From Plutella xylostella (taxonomy: Eukaryota > Arthropoda > Insecta > Lepidoptera > Plutellidae), in assembly GCF_932276165.1 (NCBI RefSeq), contig NC_063993.1, forward strand, positions 8,380,001 to 8,444,000: a stretch of 64,000 nucleotides of DNA, given 5' to 3'. The position numbers and the translations under genes are program-made. Each line of letters opens with the position of its first letter. Position 1 is the stretch's first letter. Below the pieces are notes generated by a model. That model was not told the DNA's origin. It worked only from the letters and a program-made list of their open reading frames with translations, and searched no databases. Of this stretch, positions 1 through 10,263 are shown piece after piece.

Positions 1-868
1 TTTCATCTGTACATTACAAACTAAAAACGTAAAATTTAGAACTATTAAAAAAAAATACATTTGGTGCCTAGATTTTGTAAGTGTAACTTTTTCATTGCTC
101 GTGAGTGTAGTTTCTGCGGAGTGTTTGAAAAACGGTATAGCTAGCAGAAAGGGGTGATTCGAGGGTTCAATACTTTTGTTTGGAAAATTCACGAAATTAC
201 TATAGCTACATACTGTTAATGTGTTTTTATGACCATATCTGTTTTGGGGCTAATCCTTAGATGTAAATTTTGTTTTCTTGGTATAATGCTTGCGTATTTG
301 TTTGCCATAGTTCAGAAAAGCTACAAAAAGTCAATAATTTAGATAAAGGAAAATTAAACCCTTGAGTGGTAGCCCTGACACATTGCCAACGAGGCCAGTA
401 GACATGAGTAAATAATTTTCCTGATTACCGTGCGACATCTACAAGCAAACTGAGTAAGACTTTCTTACAGCCAAGCTGAATAAAACCTTAAGCTTACAGC
501 CATAAGGCGCTCCAAGCCTAAAGAAGGCTTAGCTCGCGCCTATTGCAATGTGAAGATCCCGGTTGTTTACACAAAATGCAATATAATATCATACTGTTAC
601 CGGGAATTGCTTATTTATGTATAGCTTTTGTATCTATGTTTTTTTTTGGAAGGCAGTCTTGTATATCTTCTCAAAATATACAGGATGTAAAACAGATGCC
701 CCCGAAAACTTTCTCACCATCAAACTGAACAACTTTCCCAATTATCATGCTTTCGCAAATGAACCCTTTTTCCAGATCTCGCATACAAAGTTAAATATAC
801 TATGCCTACTATGGATATTTGTTGTAAAAAATTAAAAAAAAATTCTTTAACCATTTGTTTCCTGGGGT
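1..868. other. Unassigned AT-rich DNA
   Basis: No coding frame with recognisable protein similarity. The short open frames near 543-835 are low-complexity chance frames. The only recurring sequence is the 26-bp motif at 85-110, listed separately. Confidence 0.5.
85..110 (+). repeat. Recurrent short motif (copy 1 of about 4)
   Basis: The block containing TTCATTGCTCGTGAGTGTAG recurs at 1741-1764 (one T shorter at its left edge), at 21271-21295 (GCTAGTGAGTGCA variant), and in expanded form near 26079-26114. I cannot assign it to a known element. It may be the terminal piece of a dispersed nonautonomous repeat. Confidence 0.45.
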
Positions 869-870
869 TA

Positions 871-1018
871 GTGCCAATTTCTCCATTCTCGGTTAGAGCA
901 TAACCAGGGAGTAGTGGTTACCTTTTGACACATTTGTCATGAATTTTATATGGAGATGACGTTTAATTTATAAATCAATCCCTGTCGGTTAAATAACCGA
1001 TAATGGAGAAATTGGCAC
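871..1018. mobile_element. Short inverted-repeat element (MITE)
   Basis: The 25-bp arms 871-895 and 994-1018 (outer end GTGCCAATTTCTCC) are reverse complements with one mismatch and enclose about 100 bp of AT-rich, non-coding sequence. Size and structure fit a nonautonomous DNA element. The superfamily is unclear and the target duplication is not obvious. Confidence 0.7.
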
Positions 1019-1022
1019 TGAG

Positions 1023-2990
1023 TTGTATTGTTTCACCAGTCGTGTTTAAATTTATCTGGAGCATGTCATAAGTATTTTATTTGTTATCAGGAATCGACAG
1101 CATCTTAATTAATTAATAAGATTAAACTTAATATTATTTACATAGGTATATTCTGTAACTTTGAAAATAAACATAAGCCCAGCTAACAATGCTCCAAAAT
1201 TTGCGCCCCAAAATAAAGAAGCAATAGCAATTTACAGGGAGGTAACAATTTTAATGTAAGTGAGTAATATAAAGGAATTTCCAGAGCGGGTAGCGAACGC
1301 AATTTAATTGTACGGCCAGGTCGGCCACCGGTCGAGCAATGTAATAAACGAGAGGAAACCAAATATTTAGAGACTCGCTTTTAGGCCATGAAAATAAATA
1401 ATATGAACAGGAGTACATAATGAAAGCATACTGCTAGTGCAGCCTGATTTCGATGAAATAACATAACGTGGATTACTCGCGGTTGCCAAAAGGCGAATGA
1501 GAAATTATGAAGGACAAACAATACGCTCACTCGACCTGTAATATTCAACATTCCACCCTATGTATCTATTGTATTATCTTCTTTTGAACATTAAATGACC
1601 AATATTTAACTTAAAATTTGTTGAAAATATTTAAGTTTTTAGTTGGTAATATTCTGATGCGCGGATAAATGTACTTCAAGACGGCGTCATTAACCTAGTC
1701 TTTTCCGTTACGGAATAATTTAGTGCTATTTTCACTGGAACTATTTCATTGCTCGTGAGTGTAGAATGATATAGGTACTAAGGTACTCCTATCTCCTGGC
1801 CCCACCCGGTCAGCACGCGTGGTTGGCCGCAGAATAATAAACGCATTCGCACCCGCGCGCCCTCTGCCGACGCATTTACGTAACTTAATGCAATTGTCTT
1901 ACAAATACACACGGAATTCGGCTCCGACTGCCTAAAATATTTGTGTCGTTTATTATTGTACAACTAGTCAAATAGATGATCCCGTAAATTTACTAAATTT
2001 TCAGGTTCGGAATAATAGAGGTAGAAAATACAGGATTTTAAGTGAAAACGGAATAACGTTAGGATTGGCTATACCTAATTAGCATAGTAATGTACCCTTT
2101 ATCTGAGGTAAGCTAAATATACAAATACTTTTTTTATATCAAAATTGATCCGCAAATGGCGACCTGTCTGTGTACCTAAATAAAATAAAAATAAATACAT
2201 TGAGAATTGAGGACCTCCTCCTTCTTCTGAAGTCGGTTAAAAATACAATAGCTCTCGTAAATAAACAGAACTGATAAATATTTGTCAGAGTCCTTTGTTT
2301 AATTAGTTAATATACAGGCTGTTTGTTATTTGGCGGGGTCGCCTCACCTTTCTAACTCCCGCGAGGTGTTATATAAATAGAGTATTGTAAACATAACGCT
2401 TGATGGCGCTTTGCGAACAATGTCATCACTGAATATTGAATCATATCCTCAGGAAATGTTATTTAGTACAAAAATTATTTCATATTCCCATAGAAAAGCT
2501 ACGGCGAATTTATAGAACAAAATAATGAATTCATTTAGTAGGTATATAATATATTATGTAAGTAAAAAGTAAATAACAAATAAAGGCTTAATTTCCCTTT
2601 AGAAGCTAAATTTTCAACAGTAGTAATTAAAAGCGGGACTAAATGCACAAAGTATGGCAATTGCTCAATGTCGGGTCTCTACTTTGTGAATTTTATTTCG
2701 CTTGAAATGTTGAATTAATTTCGTCAAATAAACTGCTGTAATGAATTGTATTAAAGAAGCCGTAACGACACAGTTTGTTACGCAACCCTTTGTAGTAATA
2801 TAACGAAATGAATACAATTACTGAATTCGTATGTTGAACTCGGTTTTCAACGCAAAATACTACATAGTAAATAAATAAATTAATTAATTTCAATCACATC
2901 AATATCATGAGTAAATAGTAAAGTAAAAGTTAGTTAACTTTACAGTTAAAATAATAAATTAATTTTATAAAAATACACGTAGAAAATATA
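1023..2990. other. Unassigned AT-rich DNA with repeat scraps
   Basis: No gene is supported. Position 1741-1764 carries a second copy of the motif at 85-110. Position 2196-2240 (GAATTGAGGACCTCC then GAAGTCGGTTAAAAA) resembles, in reverse orientation, a dispersed lepidopteran repeat with 'gacttcaaaaaaggaggaggt' wording. That assignment is from memory and weak. Confidence 0.4.
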
Positions 2991-2991
2991 T

Positions 2992-3046
2992 CACACACAC
3001 ACACACACGCACTCACGCCTTGTACTAATGTACTCCCTTGCGGGAG
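2992..3046 (-). mobile_element. 3' end of tRNA-SINE family (minus strand)
   Basis: A (CA)n tract followed by GCACTCACGCCTTGTACTAA and ACTCCCTTGCGGGAG matches, in reverse complement, the last about 45 bp plus the (TG)n tail of the SINE seen complete at 49851-50105. It is heavily 5' truncated. Confidence 0.7.
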
Positions 3047-5994
3047 AAAATATATATATCAAGAGATGTATACTGTGCACTTGAGTTACCCCACTCCTTT
3101 CGGCTTAGGTACTATACCACTTTTACAACATTCTTGATACATCCACCATACTTCTTTAGCTCTTTTATTTATTTATATTTTGTAGTGAAAAAAAAAACAT
3201 TTAGTGTGTGATATTAAAGTAAGTAGGTATATTAAAACGTTCCATCGCAAATAACTGTTAACTCCGGAAAATCCGTGAAATTTTCCGCATTTTTGGCGTT
3301 TACAAGCGGGGGTTTAAAACAAGAGCAGTTTTCTTTGATTAATATTCCCTTCATATTCAAATCCGGTTCGACGGCGGTTATCTGCCCGCTTCAGGCATTC
3401 CCGACACGCACGTCTCTTTCTGAACCGCAGCACGATCCTCCAGAGATGCCCGAACTCTGATTGTCTATACAGGGTGTCCTTTAAATGTGAAGTTAGTTGT
3501 TAATATTGGACATGTGAAAATAAATGACTGTAACACATATAAGAGGACATGACGATCATCATTTATGTATAAGATTTATGCTCACGAAAAAAAGGATAAG
3601 AATAAGAATACTACAAAATATATGATAATCTTTGTTTCAGGCATTATTTGTCCTACAATTTATATTTCAGATTTTTTAAACCTTTTCAACTGACAATATT
3701 GTTTATATTTTTTATTTATTTTTCAACCAACATGGATTACATATACATAACAATACATACACAATACATAACAAAGTGTTAGTAATACATGTAATTATGA
3801 AACAATCACACGACTTAGACATCTATTGTTAGTATAAATAAATAGGAACTAATAAACAAAACACACAAAATAAAGTACTTAACTAAGTATGTAAAATTTA
3901 CATTCCCGACCTAACCTCCAAAACATGAAGTTTAGATTGATTATTGTTAGAAACCTTGACCTTCACATCAGTCACAGTATAATAAAATATCATCCTGTAT
4001 CATCATGAGATATGATTTAAGGCTCTTTGCTTCGCTTATGGGGCTTGATAGACGCTTGTATTCGTTGATTAAGTTTGAAACACATTTGAATCTTAATTAA
4101 CCGGAGTTATTTGAAAGCCTTAGCCAAAACCCTATCTCTTGCTGTGTGGACGTGTTTTAATGATATGATAAACAAGGATTTCAAATTTGGTTGTGGTTAA
4201 ATATGTATATAATATTGAGTTCAAGTTTCTTTGTTTCTTGTAAAAAAGGAAAAAGAGCTTTGCTTCTCTCAATTTCAGTAATGTAACCGGTAATCACAGT
4301 AATTTACAAAATTATTGCTAAAAAACATTCAACGGCTATACCTGATTACTGCTATTAAACATATTAAATATGGTGAGATCTATACATATAAGTACACAGA
4401 TCTAACATTGAAGTACATAGATCTCAATGGTTAGATAAAATACTTTTCTATCACAGACGGCTTTAATTCTTACATAGGGGGACAGTGACTGCATATCCAG
4501 TGAAATATCCATATCTCTCCATTGAGAGGATTGGCAAGTACGAGCGGCCATAAAACATTTACTGCTCATGTTTATTCAGTCATGTGGAGGGTGCTGCGTT
4601 TTTCACATATATAAAACTGTTTCGTGAATCTATCCACTCGGCTGGGTTGACAATTTATCGAAACAATGGCTGGAATTAAAGCAATTGGCTACCATCTTTT
4701 GAACAAATTGTGGTTTTTATGATTATACACTGTCTCATCGACTCATTGGGTCATTATGAATAAGTTACCCCTACCTAGTCAGCTTAGTATTCCTTTTTTG
4801 CATTACTCTGTATAGGGTTTTGGCAGATAAACCGTTTTTTACCGTGATCGATGAAGTCATGTTAATTATTTTTATTCCTTGAGATCCATGTTCAAAATCT
4901 GAAGGTTATTGAGATAATATTTTTATTATTTTTTCAATACATAAGCGTTTTAATACCTTCTCTTTTTAAGTTTCATAAAATAATATTATAACTAGTTAAG
5001 CTGAAAGCTACAACATCTTGTAACCTGAACCTTGCATGATATATTTGTAGATAAACATAGACGGTTCGCATGAAGCGTTCCTGCGATGTGTTTGTATCCG
5101 TGACACGGAAACTAAACGCTCGTTTATCAATATGCTTTTCAACGGAATCCAAAGGAATATGTATTCCTTAGCTAGAAATAATAACACGACATTCGCCTCG
5201 ACAATATAGGTATTAAAGTGAATTTATTGGAGGAATATTTCCGTTATTATTATTATATTTTCTTCGTTGCCAATTAGCGATAATTAACTGGATTATTTTG
5301 CCAGTGTAGGTAATTGACTACCAATGACTGGTGGGTCAACACCTTGAACAGGATGACCGCTAGAGTCACCTCCTTTAGACGTATATAATATGACAACAAC
5401 CGATGTATATTATGGTCATATTTATAAAACACATGCTAAACCTCTGCTTACACAAAACAAATTTGAATCACAAATGATTACATTCTTTACTTAACCATGT
5501 ACCTAACCTAAACTATTCACCATCACAAACTGGCTTACCGACAACAATGCAGGTTTTCGCACCTGGAGAGTTACTCTATACTGACGAAAATGAACTTACT
5601 AGAGCTGTCGTGCAATCGGCACGTTTAATACAACAAGATAGAGTCGTGCCTCGCGCAGCAGCGCTTCGGAACTTAGTTTTTCGTGATATAGAGTGACCCC
5701 AGTGTTCAGCTGCACGAAGCGTCTCGGCGATATCTTACCGCTGAAGCACATTGTTGTAGAGTCGGAGGCCCGTAGCCCGTGGGTTCTATGATAATGCTCG
5801 ATTTTCGTGCGCTTTAAAATATTTTATAGTGGGAAGACGGTGAACCCGCCGGGACTGCTACGTTCTAGGACGGCAAAAGGAGAAGTGACGGGATTCCGTG
5901 GTGATACTAGCATCTTGAATGAATTTGGGAGAAACGATAAGTTTTCCTAGCTACGTAGTTACTTTTTCTGTATTCCTAAACAGTCAGATCTACA
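3047..5994. other. Unassigned DNA
   Basis: No gene is supported. Position 3468-3482 (CTATACAGGGTGTCC) looks like a solo end of the CAGGGTG-type MITEs found complete at 24994-25179. The GC-richer patch at 5540-5900 has no recognisable coding potential. Confidence 0.4.
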
Positions 5995-6145
5995 TTAGAA
6001 TAGAATATTTTTTATTTGCACACACTCATGAAATAAACTTACATAACTTAAATACTAACACATACGAGTATGTACAAAAATGGCGGCCTTATCGCTTAAA
6101 GCGATTTTTTCAAGACAACCTTAGGGTGGAAGGATATTTATGATC
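5995..6145 (-). mobile_element. LINE 3'-end fragment (family A)
   Basis: Read on the minus strand, this has a GGTTGTCTTGAAAAAATCGC block, then a GGCCGCCATTTTTGTAC-like block, and ends in an AATA(TTCTA)n-type tail. Related copies occur at 46297-46421 (+), 46424-46475 (-) and 51638-51790 (-), with a possible tail at 15930-15990 (+). A shared 3' end with variable 5' truncation is typical of LINEs. The parent clade is not identified. Confidence 0.6.
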
Positions 6146-6403
6146 AAAGAGGGATCTATGTACATTACATCGCGTAAAGCGGATACAATATTATCTTTCT
6201 ATGAATATAATATAATATTGCCATTTATTTCCAAATTATTTACAGTTATTCTTAAATAACATAGTTTGCAAATCATAATATTAAATTAACATGCATTTCA
6301 CTTAATTAATTAATGTTTTAAACTCTATAATTTAATTTATAATAAAATAATAATAATTCATGCACTTAACTTTATATATTTTAAATATTTAATTAAATAA
6401 TTG
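6146..6403 (-). other. 3' flank/UTR of RTE LINE
   Basis: Extremely AT-rich sequence just downstream of the LINE stop codon, including an AATAAATAACAATT stretch on the minus strand and an (ATA/TAA)-rich patch at 6340-6358. It probably contains the element's short 3' UTR and its A-rich tail. The exact boundary cannot be placed. Confidence 0.45.
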
Positions 6404-9328
6404 TTATTTATTGAAAAATAATTTGGTCACCCATTGCTGGGTAAAGGCCTCCTCCATGTCTTTCCATTGCCCCCGTTGCCTTGCTTGCCTTTGCCAAGTG
6501 TTGCCTGCTACTCTGACAATGTCGTCGACCCATCGTCTCTTCTGTCGACCCCGTGATCTTGGGTTGTCCCTTGGGTACCAGTTTAGTACGCGTTCGCTCC
6601 ATCGGTTGTCTGTGTATCTTGCGACATGTCCCGCCCATTTCCACTTTAGTGCGCAGACCATTTCTACTACGTCTCTTACTTTAGTAATAGATCTTATCAC
6701 ACTACATCTCACTTTGTCTCTTAGTTTGATTCCCAACATTGATCTTTCGGCTGATCTTTGAAATGTATTGAGCTTTCTGATTATGTTTTTTGTAAGAGGC
6801 CAAGTTTGACAGCCATATGTTACAGTTGGGAGAACTGCACTTTCCATTAGTTTTTGTTTTAAATGAACTGGTAAGTTGCTTTTAAAAATATCTTTGTGGA
6901 GCCAGTATTTTTTCCATCCTAAAGTTATTCGCCTGTCAATTTCTTTGCTTATTGCATTATCAAAGGATATTAATTGGCCTAAATATATATATTCTTTCAC
7001 ATATTCAATATTTCCACTGCCTATTGTAGTGTTCTTTTCTTCTCCATTTGTCATTATTTTTGTCTTTGACTTGTTCATGTAGAGTCCAACTTTTTGGCTT
7101 TCAATTTCCATGGCTGTTAACATTTCTACTATATTTTCATGGTCTTCAGATAGGATAACTACATCATCTGCAAATCTTAGATGTGTTAGTATTTCTCCGT
7201 CTATGCTTATACCATATTGGTGCCAGTTAATTTTTCTGAATACAGATTCTAGTAGAGCCGTAAAAAGTTTTGGAGAGAGCGGATCACCTTGCTTTACGCC
7301 TCGCTGTATGTCAAAGGAGTCTCCTATCCTTTCAAGCTTTATTTTCGCAGATGCTTGGCTGTACAAACTTTTTAATAGATGTATATATTTGCTATGTATA
7401 CCCTGTTCGGCTAAACTTTCCCATAGCTTTGCATGAGATATGGAATCGAATGCTTTGGAGTAGTCAATAAATGCTACGTAGAGTTTTTTGTTATATTCAT
7501 TATATCTCTCTATTATTTGGGTCAGAGTGAAAATATGGTCTGTTGTTGAATAGCCTTTTCTAAATCCAGCTTGTTCGCGAGGCTGCTGATAGTCTAAACT
7601 TTTTGAAATTCTATTTAGTATCACCATAGAAAACAACTTGTAGAGTGTTGGTAATAGACTTATGGGTCTGTAATTGTCTATGAGTTTCGGGTCTCCTTTT
7701 TTGTAGAGCAGGGTGATTAGTGATATTTTCCATTCTTCGGGTGTTTTGTTCTGGGTAATTATGTCATTATACAGTTTTGTCAAATGGGGCGTTAAAGGCT
7801 CTATCATTGCGAGGATTGTGTCGTTGGTTATGGAGTCTTCTCCTGGGCTTTTCTCTTTTTTCAGTTGTCTTATAGCGTACTCTACTTCTGTTTCTAGTAT
7901 TTTGGGTAATTTTTCATGCTCTATATTTGGATCTATAATGTTTTTATCAGTTTCATTGATTTCAGTTTCACTGTATAACTTTCTGTAGAAACTGGTGGCT
8001 ACTTCAACAATTTCATTTCTGTTTGTTAAATCTTGAGCTTTTCCATGATGCGACTTTGATAGGGTTCTGACCCATTCTTTATGTTTATTGTGTAGTTTAT
8101 TGCTTCTTTTTGTCGAGCATCTGGTTTCTAATTCTTGTTCTATAGCTTCTAGTTTCTTCCTCTTTTTGTTTTGTATAATTTTCTTGCGAATTTTTTTATG
8201 TAGAGATTTAAGTCGGTGTCTTTGCTCTTGGTTTCTTTGGGTGATGGTCTTAAGATAGCATCTTTCTTCGATAAGTAGTTTAATATCGTCTGTTATGTAA
8301 TTATAAAAAATTTCATCTTTGGGGTTTTTAGGTAGCATTTTAATACATTCTTTTATAGCCTGAATTGTGTTCGAGTAGTTTTCTTGTATGTCTAATGTTT
8401 CAATAGTACAGATTTTTTCATGCATCATATTTTTCAAGGATTCTTTTTCCAGTTCGTTGAATTGATTGTTTTTGTGACTAGTTCCTATTTTATTTCTGTT
8501 CATTCGTGTTTCTGCATTATAGGTGACTCTTATAAGTCTGTGATCGGTCGAAAAGGTTGTGGATATTACTTCAGTGTTTTGTACATTTTCTCTGGTTTTT
8601 GACAGAATATAATCAACTTCATTTTTTGTCTTGCCATCGGGTGAGCACCAAGTCCACTTAGATTTTTCTTTTTTCTTAAAGAGAGTGTTGGTAATAACTA
8701 ATTTGTTTTGCAGGCAAAAATCAATCAGCAGCTGGCCTCGTTCGCTTCTTTCCCCGTAACCGTATCTTCCGCATATAATGTTTTCCTCCTTCCGTGGAAG
8801 GCCAATCTGAGCATTGAAGTCGCCCATTACGAGTGTATGTCTTTTTGTGTTTTCCAAGGCTTTTTGTAGGTCGTTGTAAAAACATTGTATCTCTTTTTCT
8901 CTACATGCTTTATTTTTCTTTTTAGATTTTTCTGTTGGGGCATACACTTGGATTAGACTTATTGTTTTTTGTCCATATGTGATGTCTAGTCTCGCAACTC
9001 TATCTGAGAATATTTTAAAATCAACAATGTGTTTTTTTAGAAATGGCTTGATCATAAAACCTACGCCATTTCTTCCCTTTTTCTTGCCTCCGTACATTAA
9101 GATATATCTGTCTTTTTCTAATATTTTTTCACCTTCTATCTTAATTTCCGACAGTCCAATTATATCCCAATTCAGTTGACTTATAGCATTCTCTAGCTCT
9201 ATGATACGTGATGGATGTTTGAGTGAGCGTATGTTGTAGGTGCATATCTTTAATTGTAGTTGCTTATATGAGTCTCTTTTTGTATTATTTAATTTCTGTA
9301 GTGTTATTTTGTTTTTAACTTCATTCAA
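6404..9328 (-). CDS. RTE-type LINE: endonuclease-reverse transcriptase, full-length ORF
   Basis: A single 974-aa frame encodes the enzyme that nicks target DNA and copies the element RNA onto it. The N-terminal apurinic-like endonuclease spans about residues 26-270, with TYNIRSL (30-36), the Glu in LSEIK (61), VYAPTE (128-133), MGDFNAQ (168-174), the VDYIL block (238-242) and STDH (260-263). The reverse transcriptase spans about 485-780, with SPGEDSITND, NYRPISLLP (552-560), FIDYSKAFD (620-628), RGVKQGDPLSP (676-686) and the catalytic FADDVVIL (719-726). The C-terminus (GHVARYTD, RGRQKRRWVDD, QQWV) matches the tail of RTE-clade proteins in moths. No frameshift, internal stop or missing catalytic motif is visible. 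The start is the first Met of the frame; about 70 bp upstream may be 5' UTR. Clade placement is from motif memory. Confidence 0.93.
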   Translation of the reverse strand: MNEVKNKITLQKLNNTKRDSYKQLQLKICTYNIRSLKHPSRIIELENAISQLNWDIIGLSEIKIEGEKILEKDRYILMYGGKKKGRNGVGFMIKPFLKKHIVDFKIFSDRVARLDITYGQKTISLIQVYAPTEKSKKKNKACREKEIQCFYNDLQKALENTKRHTLVMGDFNAQIGLPRKEENIICGRYGYGERSERGQLLIDFCLQNKLVITNTLFKKKEKSKWTWCSPDGKTKNEVDYILSKTRENVQNTEVISTTFSTDHRLIRVTYNAETRMNRNKIGTSHKNNQFNELEKESLKNMMHEKICTIETLDIQENYSNTIQAIKECIKMLPKNPKDEIFYNYITDDIKLLIEERCYLKTITQRNQEQRHRLKSLHKKIRKKIIQNKKRKKLEAIEQELETRCSTKRSNKLHNKHKEWVRTLSKSHHGKAQDLTNRNEIVEVATSFYRKLYSETEINETDKNIIDPNIEHEKLPKILETEVEYAIRQLKKEKSPGEDSITNDTILAMIEPLTPHLTKLYNDIITQNKTPEEWKISLITLLYKKGDPKLIDNYRPISLLPTLYKLFSMVILNRISKSLDYQQPREQAGFRKGYSTTDHIFTLTQIIERYNEYNKKLYVAFIDYSKAFDSISHAKLWESLAEQGIHSKYIHLLKSLYSQASAKIKLERIGDSFDIQRGVKQGDPLSPKLFTALLESVFRKINWHQYGISIDGEILTHLRFADDVVILSEDHENIVEMLTAMEIESQKVGLYMNKSKTKIMTNGEEKNTTIGSGNIEYVKEYIYLGQLISFDNAISKEIDRRITLGWKKYWLHKDIFKSNLPVHLKQKLMESAVLPTVTYGCQTWPLTKNIIRKLNTFQRSAERSMLGIKLRDKVRCSVIRSITKVRDVVEMVCALKWKWAGHVARYTDNRWSERVLNWYPRDNPRSRGRQKRRWVDDIVRVAGNTWQRQARQRGQWKDMEEAFTQQWVTKLFFNK

Positions 9329-9400
9329 TTCGACTTGTGGTTTCGATTCGAGGGTTGTGGTCTACTTCCCCCACGGTGACCAGCCGTTTATAATGTTTAT
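9329..9400 (-). other. Probable 5' leader of RTE LINE
   Basis: On the minus strand this is the GC-richer sequence just before the ORF (GGCTGGTCACCGTGGGGGAA then CACAACCCTCG). RTE elements have short 5' leaders of this kind. The upstream edge of the element is not defined because no target duplication was recognised. Confidence 0.4.
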
Positions 9401-10214
9401 CTAATATTCTCCATTATTTAGTACAAAATAAAGTTCTGTTAATGACTGAAACATTTAAAAGAATACACAAAATGTTAATCATTGGCCACAGCACCTGTAC
9501 TAAAGATGATTGTAGACTATAGAGTCATTAACAACACTTACCGCACCAACTGTGTCTTGCAAGAGGTCTCTTTGGCAAATTAAATAAAACTTCTCCTTTA
9601 CATTAGTGTTTGAAGGGTGGAAACGACATCAGGGGCAGTGGGACGCGGCGACTCGCTCGCCAGGTCCGGGCTTACTTTATGAGATCACTATATTTTTAAG
9701 TCGCAACTCGTAAAATTCTTTTTACATTATTTATAGAGGTACATAGTAGTAAAATCTTGCAGGTTATGTAATCTTATATACGCGTGTATATATGGACCGT
9801 AAATGGACAGGTTTTCTCCATTAGTTAAATTATACCTAGGTATTTCAGATTAAAAATTATGACATTCAAGATCACCATATTTTTCTTTCTCTTTTTCTGT
9901 ACGTTGACAACTCAAGAAAATAATGATCTAACGTGAATCTATTATTGCAAAAAGACTAAATTTGATATCACGATATCAAGACTAAAAAGAACAAAATATT
10001 TAAGAGCAGCCATTTTTACTACATAGTTCTATTCAATTCTTTTAACCCTCTTCAAAACTGAAGCCAGCGCTAAGTATGTTTCAACGGTCCGTTATTTGTG
10101 AAACGTTTTACTGAAAACAGTTTTCTACTCATATTATGTAGACTGAAGGTCTGATGTGATAGGAAAGTGACATTTTATTTTTGAACACACAAAAATATTA
10201 CCACAGTTGGTTCA
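9401..10214. other. Unassigned DNA
   Basis: Non-coding and AT-rich, with a brief GC-rich patch near 9610-9670. Nothing recognised. Confidence 0.4.
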
Positions 10215-10263
10215 AAGTTCACAAAAATCTTATGAGAAAAACTCATAAGATTTTTGTGAACTT
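10215..10263. repeat. Perfect 22-bp hairpin
   Basis: AAGTTCACAAAAATCTTATG plus AG (10215-10236) is followed by a 5-nt A loop and its exact reverse complement (10242-10263). The hairpin is therefore 49 bp with no mismatch. It lacks the length and bulges of a typical pre-miRNA. It could be a fold-back footprint or a replication-generated quasi-palindrome. Confidence 0.85.

Noticed and set aside
2992..3010. Independent (CA)n microsatellite
   Set aside because: It is the tail of a truncated SINE copy rather than a separate feature.
6411..9179. Plus-strand frames of 60-116 codons across the RTE LINE
   Set aside because: They are antisense shadows of the 974-aa minus-strand frame.
10215..10263. 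miRNA precursor
   Set aside because: 22-bp perfect stem with 5-nt loop is too short and too perfect for a canonical animal pre-miRNA.
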